Virus record (IMG/VR): IMGVR_UViG_3300046530_000032
Span: 1-38,292 of that record
Length of the DNA stretch: 38,292 nt
Origin: a virus
Direction: 5' to 3' (one strand)
Positions 21,625 to 30,014 of the stretch are shown one piece after another; the stretch's first letter is position 1, and each line of letters begins with the position of its first letter. Position numbers and translations under genes: made by a program. The notes beneath the pieces were generated by a model. That model saw nothing but the letters and a program-made list of their open reading frames with translations. It ran no database searches and was not told where the DNA came from.

Positions 21625-22359
21625 ATGAACGAAGTAATCGAACACACTCAGCAGTTGCCACAGGCGGCCAAGCAAGACACCAGCATCATGGCCGTAATCA
21701 GCCGAGCTGCTGCAGATCCATCCTGCGATATCGACAAGATGGAGCGCCTTTTGCAAATGCACGAGCGCATGCAGGATAAGGCCGCTGCAGCTGAATTCAA
21801 CGCCGCCATGGCCCGCATGCAGTGTGAGATGCCTACGGTCTTCGAAGGCGCCACCAACACCCATACGAAGAACACCTACGCCACGCTGGACGACATCAAC
21901 CGGGCGGTAAAGTCGGTGATGCAGGCCCATGGGTTTGCGGTGACCTTCAAGGTTGTTCACGTAGCGGCTGGCGTTAGCGTGACCGGGATCCTGATGCACA
22001 GCGCCGGCCACCGAGAGGAAACAACTCTGCTGCTTCCAGTCGACACTGGCCCTGGCCGTAGCACCGTCCAAGCTGTCGGATCTTCCGTGACCTACGGCAA
22101 GCGCTACGTCATGTGCGCTCTGCTGAACATCACTACTGGCGACGCCGTAGACGATGATGGCGCTGGCGCTAAGCAGGAACCTCTGGTAACCGAACTCCAG
22201 GCGAAGCAGATCAATGCGCTATTGGCGAAGTGCAGCGAACGCACAAAGGCCGGCTTCGAGAAGATGTACGCGACTGCCGATCAGGTGCCAAAGATCAACT
22301 TTGACGGCGTGATCGCCGGCCTGAACAACTCCATCAGCAAATCCAAGGACGCCGAATAA
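21625..22359 (+). CDS. erf: ERF-family single-strand annealing protein
   Basis: 244 residues. The ERF core runs from about 40 to 185: AAAAEFNAAMARMQCEMP, then the TKNTYATLDDI segment and the TYGKRYVMCALLNI end, which are the family hallmarks. P22 Erf binds single strands and promotes circularisation and recombination of the phage genome. The C-terminus is variable helix. Its stop overlaps the exonuclease start by one base, a common annealing protein plus exonuclease pair. Confidence 0.94.
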   Translation: MNEVIEHTQQLPQAAKQDTSIMAVISRAAADPSCDIDKMERLLQMHERMQDKAAAAEFNAAMARMQCEMPTVFEGATNTHTKNTYATLDDINRAVKSVMQAHGFAVTFKVVHVAAGVSVTGILMHSAGHREETTLLLPVDTGPGRSTVQAVGSSVTYGKRYVMCALLNITTGDAVDDDGAGAKQEPLVTELQAKQINALLAKCSERTKAGFEKMYATADQVPKINFDGVIAGLNNSISKSKDAE

Positions 22360-22970
22360 TGCAAATCATCACAGATCTTGAGCAGGGAAGCCCTGAGTGG
22401 CTTGGTATTCGGATGGGCATCGTGACCATGTCGAACATTGGCGCGCTACTGGTGAATGGGAAAGGCGAGTCTGGATTCGGCGCCGAGGCCTTCAGCTACA
22501 TGAACACTTTGATCGGTGAGCGAATCACTCAAGAGATCGCTGACCCGTTCACAGGGAATCGACATACCGAAAGAGGCCATGAGCTTGAGCCTAAGGCCCG
22601 GGCCCTATACGAAGCGCAGACAGACCTTTCGTGCCAACAAGTGGCGATCATCCTCAACCACGGCTGCGGATACAGCCCTGATTCACTAGTCGGGGACCTG
22701 GGCCTAAACGAGATCAAGACGAAGCTCCCGAAGTATCAGGTCGAGGTGATCCTGGCTGACGAGGTCCCGAAGGAGCACATCCCTCAATGCCAAGGCGGCC
22801 TCTGGCTTGCCGAGCGCGAGTGGATCGACTTCATCAGCTTCTGGCCAGGCATGCCGCTTTTCGTAAAGCGCATGTATCGCGACGAGAAGCTGATAGAGAA
22901 GATGGCCGAGCGCGTCTCGACCTTCTACGAGATCCTAGAGGATCGAATGAATCGCGTTCTGGGGATCTAA
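22359..22970 (+). CDS. YqaJ-type recombination exonuclease
   Basis: 203 residues. The lambda-exonuclease fold motifs are in order: SPEWLGIRMG (11-20), GHELEPKAR (73-81), SPDSLVGDLGLNEIKTK (106-122) with the acidic residues and Lys, and PQCQGGLWLA (142-151). It would degrade one strand from double-strand ends to give the substrate for ERF. TAATG coupling with ERF. Confidence 0.93.
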   Translation: MQIITDLEQGSPEWLGIRMGIVTMSNIGALLVNGKGESGFGAEAFSYMNTLIGERITQEIADPFTGNRHTERGHELEPKARALYEAQTDLSCQQVAIILNHGCGYSPDSLVGDLGLNEIKTKLPKYQVEVILADEVPKEHIPQCQGGLWLAEREWIDFISFWPGMPLFVKRMYRDEKLIEKMAERVSTFYEILEDRMNRVLGI

Positions 22971-22971
22971 C

Positions 22972-23430
22972 ATGGCCGAGAAGATCCGCCTGAACCAGAT
23001 TAGCGATTTATCAGAGCTTCAGGCGGCGATTCGCAAGAAGGGATTCCCCTGCAATGTGACGATTGCAGGCGCCGGCCGGAGTCTTCCCCAGAACGCCCTT
23101 TTCCATAAGTGGTGTGAGTGCGCGGCACAGTTCTTCGTGTCGATGGGGAAGACGACCTTCTCCACCGGCGCGCCGATGAACATGGAGAACATGAAGCGAA
23201 ACCTGAAGCTGACATTCCTGGGGGAGGAGGTGATCAAGGATGTGAACCTGAAGACAGGTGCGATCACGGAGCGCTATGAGCTGCGCAGCACCAGCCAGCT
23301 AGACAAGGGTGACATGCACGCTTTCATGACCTGTATCGACGTGTGGGCGGCTGAGCATGGGATCTATCTGCCTCATCCTGAGGACTCTGTTTATATGCAG
23401 ATGCGCTGCAATATGGGGGAGGCCGTCTGA
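22972..23430 (+). CDS. ninB: NinB/Orf-like recombination mediator
   Basis: 152 residues. The RSLPQNALFHKWCECAAQF segment (about 36-54) matches the RS..QN motif near the middle of NinB (lambda Orf), followed by KRNLKLTFLG and a TSQLDKGDMHAFM segment. In lambda Orf binds single-stranded DNA and SSB and loads annealing protein, so its place after ERF and exonuclease makes a complete module. A terminator follows. Confidence 0.82.
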   Translation: MAEKIRLNQISDLSELQAAIRKKGFPCNVTIAGAGRSLPQNALFHKWCECAAQFFVSMGKTTFSTGAPMNMENMKRNLKLTFLGEEVIKDVNLKTGAITERYELRSTSQLDKGDMHAFMTCIDVWAAEHGIYLPHPEDSVYMQMRCNMGEAV

Positions 23431-23450
23431 CGTTGACGGAACTGAACACA

Positions 23451-23473
23451 GCCTGGCATACGCCGGGCTTTTT
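23451..23473 (+). terminator. Rho-independent terminator after recombination genes
   Basis: GCCTGGC (23451-23457), loop ATAC, GCCGGGC (23462-23468) with one G-T pair, followed by five T. Confidence 0.8.
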
Positions 23474-23478
23474 AATGC

Positions 23479-23507
23479 TTGCAATCCTAGCGGATAAACA
23501 CTACATT
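23479..23507 (+). promoter_or_regulatory. Possible promoter after the terminator
   Basis: TTGCAA (23479-23484), 17-base spacer, TACATT (23502-23507). Four of six bases match in each box. It would serve the MerR-like gene and the small genes to 25803. Confidence 0.4.
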
Positions 23508-23558
23508 TCGTTCGTGGCCGCGACTTCTTCGAACTGGTCAAGACAGATAGGAATGAAG

Positions 23559-23720
23559 ATGGAAGACCTGATAAAAGCAAAAGACCTGGCGAAAGCCTTG
23601 AGCGTGAACGTCGAGACGGTTCGGCGCTGGACTCGATCCGGAACCCTTCCTCATGTGGTGATCGGCCAGTCCAAGCGCTACAGCTTGCCGCAAGTTCTCG
23701 CCGCACTGAAAGCAAAATAA
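23559..23720 (+). CDS. MerR/excisionase-like HTH protein
   Basis: 53 residues: KAKDLAKALSVNVETVRRWT is a winged-helix HTH, followed by SGTLPHVVIGQSKRYSL, the usual wing of HTH_17 and excisionase-like proteins. The ATG at 23559 has AGGA at good distance; an ATG two codons earlier (23553) also exists. Without an integrase in the genome it more likely regulates transcription than excision. Confidence 0.82.
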   Translation: MEDLIKAKDLAKALSVNVETVRRWTRSGTLPHVVIGQSKRYSLPQVLAALKAK

Positions 23721-23748
23721 CCAACCCAACGACCGAAGGAAAAGACCA

Positions 23749-24072
23749 ATGAGCACATTTACTCCTGGACCATGGTTCGGAATTGTTGATGGCCGATACG
23801 CAGATACAGAATGGAATGCTGAAAATGACATGGCGCAAGTATCGACAGTGGCGCCAATAAGTGACGCATCTGGAAAGACATTGGCTCTTGTCGTAAGTGA
23901 GGGATGGGATGACTCTGAGCTTGATGCCAATGCTCGACTAATCGCCGCCGCGCCGGATCTGCTTGAGGCCTGCGAGAGCGCAAGGGATGTACTGCATGCG
24001 CTTGGACAGAATTTCGGCGGATCGTTTGAACAGATAGAGCGCGCCATCGCCAAAGCCAGAGGTGAAGCATGA
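23749..24072 (+). CDS. Conserved phage hypothetical protein
   Basis: 107 residues with two motifs common in small phage proteins: TPGPW at the N-terminus and ANARLIAAAPDLLEAC near residue 61. Family function unknown. GAAGGAA is upstream; the stop overlaps the next ATG. Confidence 0.83.
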   Translation: MSTFTPGPWFGIVDGRYADTEWNAENDMAQVSTVAPISDASGKTLALVVSEGWDDSELDANARLIAAAPDLLEACESARDVLHALGQNFGGSFEQIERAIAKARGEA

Positions 24073-24314
24073 TCATCGACAACTACAACATCCGCCTGGG
24101 CATGGCCTACGCCCGCGAGCTGATCGAATCGTCCCCGGCGAACATCAGCGCAGAGCCGATCATCGAGAACTTGCAGCGGTCGCTGGTGAATAAGCCACTG
24201 GCGCAGCGCGTGGGGATCATGATTGTGATCAAGCGCTTGAAGGCTGATCAGAAACAGGAAATTCAGGACAAGTGGCCAGAGTCGTTTGGCGATCTGATGG
24301 GGGTGACGGCATGA
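24069..24314 (+). CDS. Small helical hypothetical protein
   Basis: 81 residues, helical, basic in the second half (IVIKRLKADQKQE). AGAGGTG before the ATG; ATGA overlaps both neighbours. Not recognised. Confidence 0.7.
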   Translation: MIIDNYNIRLGMAYARELIESSPANISAEPIIENLQRSLVNKPLAQRVGIMIVIKRLKADQKQEIQDKWPESFGDLMGVTA

Positions 24315-24775
24315 GCATTTATGTGTTCCGAGATGGTGATTGCCATGTCTACGACTTCGCTCCTGGTATCGACAGGCTTACTCTGCCTGAAGGGTTCATT
24401 ATTGACGCTTCAGACATCAGGAATATTCGAGTAATTCAGGACCCATCGGCATCCGTCTTGGAAACTCTTCCAAAGCCTGGAGACATCGTAGAGGTTCGAC
24501 GCAAGGGAACATCGAATCGGTACTGGTGCAAGGGAACCATCAGATACATGAGCCGAGAGGCTTTCGTGATCGAGACTGATACATGCCAGACGGGGCACAA
24601 CGTTCAGGATTATGAGGTTCGCAAGATTGTCACCGAGCGAACGCCAGAGCAGATCGCGTCGGAAGAGCGGGAGAAGGCCATCAACGAAATGGCTGAGTAC
24701 CTGACGCACAAAGGATCGTTCTACGACGACGCTGAGATCCTCTATAACGCAGGCTATCGAAAGGTGACCCCATGA
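24311..24775 (+). CDS. Hypothetical protein
   Basis: 154 residues. The N-terminal 75 are beta-rich (IYVFRDGDCHVYDF), the middle has PGDIVEVRRKG..NRYWCKGTI that looks like a small barrel such as SH3 or Tudor, and the C-terminus is helical. Start fixed by ATGA coupling. Function unknown; a barrel that reads as nucleic-acid or protein binding. Confidence 0.7.
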   Translation: MSIYVFRDGDCHVYDFAPGIDRLTLPEGFIIDASDIRNIRVIQDPSASVLETLPKPGDIVEVRRKGTSNRYWCKGTIRYMSREAFVIETDTCQTGHNVQDYEVRKIVTERTPEQIASEEREKAINEMAEYLTHKGSFYDDAEILYNAGYRKVTP

Positions 24776-24828
24776 TCCTCGCCACGCTGTTCATGCTCCA
24801 GCACATCTATCGGGGGCCTTGGAAATGA
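24772..24828 (+). CDS. Possible 18-residue leader peptide
   Basis: MILATLFMLQHIYRGPWK with AAAGGTG before its ATG and ATGA overlaps on both sides. The next gene has only a poor ribosome site of its own, so translation of this peptide may bring ribosomes to it. Confidence 0.38.
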   Translation: MILATLFMLQHIYRGPWK

Positions 24829-25157
24829 CTGATCTTGAACTTCTGCAGATGGCGGCGAAAGCACTCGGCGGTGTTTATGAGGTAAGCCACTTCGGCACGC
24901 CTGTTGTTCGATATGGTCCGCCTGGTAGCAATTCGTTCTCTGTCGAAGAGAATGGATGGCGCCCGCTTGAAAACGATGGGGATGCGTTCCGCCTCATGGT
25001 CAAGCTGCGCATGTGGGAAGACTGCGACGATGGCATCTGCTGCGTTGAAAAGACCGAAGATCATGGCGGTGATGTATATGCAGCTACCCGGCGCGCAATA
25101 GTCCGTGGCGCTGCTGAGTTCGGGAAGGCCAAACAGATTATCGAGGATCAATCATGA
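24825..25157 (+). CDS. Conserved phage hypothetical protein
   Basis: 110 residues. The WRPLENDGDAFRLMVKLRMW segment (about 43-62) is a familiar motif of small phage and prophage proteins without known function; the C-terminus has YAATRRAIVRGAAEFG. ATG at 24825 chosen because it overlaps the preceding stop; a TTG at 24819 is the other option. Confidence 0.75.
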   Translation: MTDLELLQMAAKALGGVYEVSHFGTPVVRYGPPGSNSFSVEENGWRPLENDGDAFRLMVKLRMWEDCDDGICCVEKTEDHGGDVYAATRRAIVRGAAEFGKAKQIIEDQS

Positions 25158-25462
25158 GCGGAGTAATCGTAAAGCTTGAGAAAAACGTGTTCTTGGGGAG
25201 GAATCCAGACGGATCTATCCCATTCACATTCAGCGGTGATGGGTTTATTCAGAATATTGATTCGTTAACTCTTATTGGATGGATGTGCTACGGACCACTT
25301 GGGCCTGAAGGGCGCCCATGGAAAACAATCACTGATGAGCAGATCATCGATGCAATGCGAAAGGATATAAATGCAGCAGACGGCGGCTACATAATTGATA
25401 CATCGCCTGAACTTGCAATCGCGGCTGGCCGCGCTGTGTTGGCGTTGAGGAAATGGCAATGA
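25154..25462 (+). CDS. Hypothetical protein
   Basis: 102 residues with a beta-like N-terminus (FTFSGDGFIQNIDSLTLIGW) and a helical C-terminus (ELAIAAGRAVLALRKW). Shares a GRNPDGSIPF phrase in style with ADGSIPF of the protein at 25573-25803, so the two may be distant relatives. GAGG before the ATG. Unknown role. Confidence 0.7.
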   Translation: MSGVIVKLEKNVFLGRNPDGSIPFTFSGDGFIQNIDSLTLIGWMCYGPLGPEGRPWKTITDEQIIDAMRKDINAADGGYIIDTSPELAIAAGRAVLALRKWQ

Positions 25463-25566
25463 AGCAACCGTACGGATTCAAACAGCTAATGCGCATCCTC
25501 ACCGACAAGCGCTGCTTCGTCATGAAGGAAGGCGATCGGTATTTCTTTGCGACGATTGTGAGGTGA
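25459..25566 (+). CDS. 35-residue basic protein
   Basis: Starts MKQPYGFKQLMRILTDKRC; compact, basic and without membrane span. GAGG ribosome site, ATGA coupling with the gene before it. Not recognised. Confidence 0.6.
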   Translation: MKQPYGFKQLMRILTDKRCFVMKEGDRYFFATIVR

Positions 25567-25572
25567 ATTCAG

Positions 25573-25803
25573 ATGGATGATGAGATAGAAGACTTCAACA
25601 ACACGTCCAGATTAACTACGCTTCGATTCTGGCTTATCAAGCTGCTGGCCGGCAGATCTGTGATCATGATGAACGCCCATATCGATATAATTTTCGCCGA
25701 TGGGTCAATCCCATTTAAATCGGATTGGATTGATGGTGGGTATTTTAATAACTGCTCGTTTCCACAGAAGGGCATGCGGATATTGAAGATAGACCAACAA
25801 TGA
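25573..25803 (+). CDS. Last gene of the plus operon, hypothetical
   Basis: 76 residues, with a moderately hydrophobic N-terminal helix (LRFWLIKLLAG) and a beta-like C-terminus. It ends two bases before the terminator stem. Not recognised. Confidence 0.65.
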   Translation: MDDEIEDFNNTSRLTTLRFWLIKLLAGRSVIMMNAHIDIIFADGSIPFKSDWIDGGYFNNCSFPQKGMRILKIDQQ

Positions 25804-25804
25804 A

Positions 25805-25829
25805 AAAGGCCGGCGCAATGCCGGCCTTT
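25805..25829. terminator. Bidirectional terminator between the two units
   Basis: AAAGGCCGGC (25805-25814), 5-base loop, GCCGGCCTTT (25820-25829): a 10-base perfect stem. Minus-strand transcripts end in a TTTTT run; plus-strand transcripts in TTTCCTATTT. It separates the convergent ends of the early plus and late minus units. Confidence 0.93.
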
Positions 25830-25835
25830 CCTATT

Positions 25836-26252
25836 TCACCATGAGCCGGTGCGCATGGCCTTGGAGAGTCGTTGAGCCCGGGCGCCAACCTGGTGCGCCC
25901 ACTTCGAATCCAGCATCTCTATGGATGCTTCTGCGAACTCGCTGGCATTCACAGCAGCCAGGAACTTCTTGAAGCCGGCGAGGCGCGTGTATCCGAGATT
26001 GAACGCCATGTTGCAGATCACTTCCGCCCTGGCATCACCAAGATGGTCAAAGCCCGGGACAAGCGCTCTGGCGTCCTTCTCGGCCAGCTTGATGTCATTG
26101 GCCAGCATTAGCTGGATCTCGTCCTCACTGAAGGTCCGGTCGCTCAGGTTGCGCCCGACGCCAGCAGTCCACTTGCCAACAGTGTCCTGATACATTTTCG
26201 GACGCTTACCCTCATCGATCTCAAGCTGCTTTGCCAGCCTTACCCTGTTCAT
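25836..26252 (-). CDS. Endolysin, T4-type lysozyme (GH24)
   Basis: 138 residues. The catalytic triad of T4 lysozyme is seen as Glu14, Asp23 and Thr29 in EGKRPKMYQDTVGKWTAGVG; the second lobe has FNLGYTRLAGF and a C-terminal helix. It cuts the peptidoglycan glycan strand. There is no signal peptide or signal-anchor, so it depends on a holin. It is the very last gene of the late unit, coupled to the tailspike by ATGA, and far from the putative holin. Confidence 0.95.
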   Translation of the reverse strand: MNRVRLAKQLEIDEGKRPKMYQDTVGKWTAGVGRNLSDRTFSEDEIQLMLANDIKLAEKDARALVPGFDHLGDARAEVICNMAFNLGYTRLAGFKKFLAAVNASEFAEASIEMLDSKWAHQVGARAQRLSKAMRTGSW

Positions 26253-28051
26253 GGCAGAACTCCATAGATGGCCCGGATATGCTGCACGTCAGCCAGAATG
26301 TTGAAGGATGTCAGGCTGGCCACGTCGCCAGTGATCACGCCGCCGACTGTCTGGATGACAACCTTGTCGGATGTTGTCCAGCGCCCACGCGCGAATGGAC
26401 GCAGGAGATGGGACTGGAAGGTGTAGCCGCCTACCTGGCCAGTGGTTACTTCCAGATGCTCATAGAAGTTGATGTTGTCGGCCAGGGTGATAGTAACCGG
26501 AGCGATCGCATCACCAGAGAAAAGCAGTGTGCGTCCGTTGAGGTTGGTAAGTGTGCCGCCATCCGAAACCATGCCGCCAGCGACGAAGCTGGATCCTCCC
26601 TTCGCGCCAGTAGTGTTTACGGTGTTCTTAGTGCCAGATGCGATCCCGACAGGATATGCATAGCTGTTTGCATAGCCGGTGTTGTCGATGATGTTACCGG
26701 ACACGAAGTTCTCATCACCCTGCAGGCGAATCGCTGAATGCAGGCCGTTAGCCGAGGTGCTGGCGCCGAGAATGATGTTCCCGGTAACGATGTTCTTGTT
26801 GCCAGTAAGGACGTTGATCGCTTCCTGGCCAATGTTGATGAACAGGTTCCCTGTGATCTTAGAATTGTTCCAGCCCTGAGCACGGACGGCGCGACCGCCA
26901 ATGTCTTGGAACGTGTTGTTCAGGACTTGAATGTTTGTGTGAACCTCAGCGCCAACTGGGACAGAGTGAGAAGATACGCCGCCTTGCACGTTCCTGAACG
27001 TGTTATTGCGGACGATGATGTTCATGTCCGGGGTGTTGTCCCACTCGCCCCAGCCAGGGAAGCCTGCTGCGTTGGCATAGTCGATGTTGATCGCTTCGAA
27101 GGACTGAGTGATGTTGTCGTAAGCCTGGTCTTGGAATACGTTTTCAGCGATCACAGCATCAGCGTTGGCGTTGATCTCGATGTTGTGGCTGTTATAGCCA
27201 TTCTTGAAGATGTTCCCGATTATCTTTAAGCCGCGAGAGTGACCCAGTACCAGCGCGGCAGCCGTGCGAACGCCAACGATTCCGTTTAGGTCGAAGGTGT
27301 TGCCGATGATGCGGATGTTGCTGTCGCCGTTATAGGCGGTAGCGTAGTTAGCGTCACCAATCACGCCATTTACGAACATCCATGACTCGGTGGTACCAAG
27401 ACGCCGGATCACTACGCCGGGGTCTGAAACGATCTCTGTGTTGGCCAGGATGCGCGTTGGCGTGCTTTTGCCGTAGATGCCGCCAGCGGCAGTCATGACA
27501 AACCTGATTCGCCGCCCTGCGCCAGCCGTTACAAAGGCCTGTATCTGGGCCTGCTCATCAGAGCCGTCTCCGAGAAGTCCGAAGTCAGCAGATGATAGCT
27601 CTTCAGCGTTCTTATCGTGCTGCGTTCGCCCAACCGCCCCGGTGTATGGCTGCTTAACACCAATCAGCGCATCACCCTTCGCCGGGTCAGTCGTATCTGC
27701 AAAGGTGGCCACAGCAGCGGCAAGATCAGCAGTTGTCGCAGCCTGCCCGCTACCGACCATCTGGAAGTCAGGCACATAGAAGACGAGCCGGTTGTTCTTG
27801 TCTTCCACACGAACGCTGTAGTTCCCGTTCACATAGAGGAATGTCGGAGATCCGTTGCGATAGACGTAGCCGCTCCGAGTGCGCAAAGGCATAGGGGCCG
27901 GAATAGTCAGCGATGAATCATAGTAAATCGCCACAGGATATTGGCGAGGGTCAAGATTCGCCTGGCCAATCCAGATATAGCCAGCGTCCAGAGGATCTCC
28001 CTGCGTATCAGCGAAGAAATCGAACGGGTTGATTTGCATGGTGATCGACAT
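26249..28051 (-). CDS. 9: Tailspike with P22 head-binding domain
   Basis: 600 residues. Residues 6-100 are the P22 tailspike head-binding domain (FDFFADTQGDPLDAGYIWIG, then IPAPMPLRTRSGYVYRNGSP). From about 150 to 500 are repeated N-rich turns (IIGNTF, ITGNLF, VTGNII, VSGNII), the rungs of a right-handed beta-helix; the rest is beta and probably trimerises. In P22 this trimer binds and cleaves O-antigen. The substrate cannot be read from the sequence. ATG at 28051 with GGAG 7 bases upstream. Confidence 0.95.
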   Translation of the reverse strand: MSITMQINPFDFFADTQGDPLDAGYIWIGQANLDPRQYPVAIYYDSSLTIPAPMPLRTRSGYVYRNGSPTFLYVNGNYSVRVEDKNNRLVFYVPDFQMVGSGQAATTADLAAAVATFADTTDPAKGDALIGVKQPYTGAVGRTQHDKNAEELSSADFGLLGDGSDEQAQIQAFVTAGAGRRIRFVMTAAGGIYGKSTPTRILANTEIVSDPGVVIRRLGTTESWMFVNGVIGDANYATAYNGDSNIRIIGNTFDLNGIVGVRTAAALVLGHSRGLKIIGNIFKNGYNSHNIEINANADAVIAENVFQDQAYDNITQSFEAINIDYANAAGFPGWGEWDNTPDMNIIVRNNTFRNVQGGVSSHSVPVGAEVHTNIQVLNNTFQDIGGRAVRAQGWNNSKITGNLFINIGQEAINVLTGNKNIVTGNIILGASTSANGLHSAIRLQGDENFVSGNIIDNTGYANSYAYPVGIASGTKNTVNTTGAKGGSSFVAGGMVSDGGTLTNLNGRTLLFSGDAIAPVTITLADNINFYEHLEVTTGQVGGYTFQSHLLRPFARGRWTTSDKVVIQTVGGVITGDVASLTSFNILADVQHIRAIYGVLP

Positions 28052-28067
28052 TAACTATCTCCACTTC

Positions 28068-30014
28068 TCAGAAGGAGCCTGAAGGCTTTGGTTTTATGTT
28101 CAAGGCATCGTTGATCTTCGCCTTCATCTTGGAGCTTTTGATCGCGTTGCTGATTGCTTTCAGGCCGCTTAGGACTGGCACAGGAAGGCCAGTGAGAGCC
28201 CCTGTAGTGCCCGCCTCGGCCATTGCCGCTAGCAGCATGCCAGTCGTTCCGCTGTTGTTGATTAGCGTCCCTGGCGGCACCGTCATGATGTATTTGGTTA
28301 CGTCGTTGAGGTCGCGAACGATCCTCGCGTTTTCTTTTCCGAGCACGATATCGAGTCGATCATTCTTATCGAGAGCCGATACAGCCTGATTGAGCTTCGC
28401 AGCAGATACCAGCGGACGGTTCTGCGAATCAAGGCCGACACCCTTTGTCGCCTCATCGCGAATATGGTTTAGCAGCGCGCCCTGAAGATCCTTCCAAGCC
28501 TGCTTGCCATCATCACCACTGGAGTTCATGACACGCTTCAGGAACGTCACCTCTTCAGGCGAAGCGTTCAGGATCGACTTGTTGAATACCTGATCGGCCG
28601 CGACCTTCGGATCATCCATCCCCTTGCGATTCGTGATTAGGCGAGCAATGACTGCCCGATTCTCGAACTTGCGAGCCTGCTTCGTTCTCAGCGCGCGGGC
28701 TTCCTTCGCCAGCGGACCGGCGACCGGCTCAGTCTGGGCATCGATCAGCTTCTTAAGGATGGTTTCGTCGCGGATCTGCGTGTTATTTGTGCGATCAGCG
28801 ACGCCACTGAGCTCACTGCGCAGCTTCTCCATCTGGCCAACAGAGATCTCTTTCCCTTTGACCGGAACAAGATTGCCATCAGCATCCTCTGTCGCCAGGC
28901 CAAGCTTCTTGATGTACTGCCGCGCGGAGTCAGTCACGGCAGACGATGGAACGCCAACCGGCTTGCTGTTCACATAGTCCATGACCGACATGTCGAGTTT
29001 GTTCTCGCCGGATCCGATCGATACAGGCTTGAACGGATCGACTGGCGCGTTGTACTCGTCAGACTTCCTGAACTTCGAATAGGCGACGTTAGTTTCGTTC
29101 TTGGCCGCCTGCCAGCCCTTACTCAGCGCGTCGATCACCTTGTTGCCAGTGGTCGGAAGGTCAGCAGATTGCGCGCCTGATCTGTCGTACAGCTCTTCGA
29201 AGTTGTTCATAACCTCGACGTTGTTCTCTTCAGCCCGGTTGCGCAGCGGGCCGCCAAGCTCACTTTTCATCTGCTCCTTTTCGAATGCGAGCTGATTCGG
29301 TTCGCGAGTCTCGGCGCCCTTTGTCAGATTGACCGGGACCGGCAGGCCTTGAGACTGCTCGCGGCGGAGATCTGCCTTGGCAACTTCAGCCGCGCCAACA
29401 GTGCTCCCGGCCGGCGCCTCTGCCTTTGCGCCCGGGATGATGTTTTTCGCCACCTGCTGGACTCGCTGAGCCGCGCCTTGGAGTGGTGCGGCTGCTCGTT
29501 CTGCGGTGGCCACGGCGGCAGGCATGGCAGCGCGAGTTCCTTGAGCTATAGCGCTGAGCTCACCAGTCAGCGGTGCTACTCCCGCCAGAGGTGCCAGAGT
29601 TTCGCCTACGGCCTTAGTCTGTTCTTGGCCTGCCTGCGTGCGCGGCGCATAGGTAAGCGCCTCTGCGCCCTGTGTGGCGGCCTGTTCGACAGCATTGGCT
29701 GCGTCCTGAGTGCCGAAGTTGCCAGACAGGATTTGCTCCGCAAGACCTTTCAAGGTTCCTCCAATCATCCCGAGCGCGCCACTGGTCGCACCGGTACCTA
29801 AGGCCAATGCCGTCTCGCCAGCGCCGACAATATCCTGGCCGATGGTTGTTTCTTCTGGGCGCTGGATAGTCTCCTGAACATCATTCCCGGGGATCTGATT
29901 TGCCTGGTCCTGCCGTGCGCGCTGGATCACCGCCGCGAGCTGACGAGCCGCATCCTGATCGCCGGCCGCATCAGCATTTACCAGTGCCGTTTCGAGCTGC
30001 TGGAGAGTCGCCAT
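28068..30014 (-). CDS. 16: DNA ejection protein, gp16-like
   Basis: 648 residues, near P22 gp16 (609). A helical N-terminus (LQQLETALVNADAAGDQDAA), a Gly/Ala-rich stretch (about 60-95) that might insert in membranes, an Ala-rich region to 200 and a long charged helical rest with a basic C-terminus. It is carried in the head and released into the host to help DNA pass the envelope. Third of the three ejection genes; starts one base within the end of the gene before it. Confidence 0.85.
   Translation of the reverse strand: MATLQQLETALVNADAAGDQDAARQLAAVIQRARQDQANQIPGNDVQETIQRPEETTIGQDIVGAGETALALGTGATSGALGMIGGTLKGLAEQILSGNFGTQDAANAVEQAATQGAEALTYAPRTQAGQEQTKAVGETLAPLAGVAPLTGELSAIAQGTRAAMPAAVATAERAAAPLQGAAQRVQQVAKNIIPGAKAEAPAGSTVGAAEVAKADLRREQSQGLPVPVNLTKGAETREPNQLAFEKEQMKSELGGPLRNRAEENNVEVMNNFEELYDRSGAQSADLPTTGNKVIDALSKGWQAAKNETNVAYSKFRKSDEYNAPVDPFKPVSIGSGENKLDMSVMDYVNSKPVGVPSSAVTDSARQYIKKLGLATEDADGNLVPVKGKEISVGQMEKLRSELSGVADRTNNTQIRDETILKKLIDAQTEPVAGPLAKEARALRTKQARKFENRAVIARLITNRKGMDDPKVAADQVFNKSILNASPEEVTFLKRVMNSSGDDGKQAWKDLQGALLNHIRDEATKGVGLDSQNRPLVSAAKLNQAVSALDKNDRLDIVLGKENARIVRDLNDVTKYIMTVPPGTLINNSGTTGMLLAAMAEAGTTGALTGLPVPVLSGLKAISNAIKSSKMKAKINDALNIKPKPSGSF

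Noticed and set aside
23559-23720. Excisionase acting with an integrase
   Set aside because: The HTH fits, but no integrase is visible in the closed genome, so only a DNA-binding call is made.
29349-29801. Plus-strand ORF of 150 residues inside the gp16-like gene
   Set aside because: Antisense of an Ala/Gly-rich coding region, without support.
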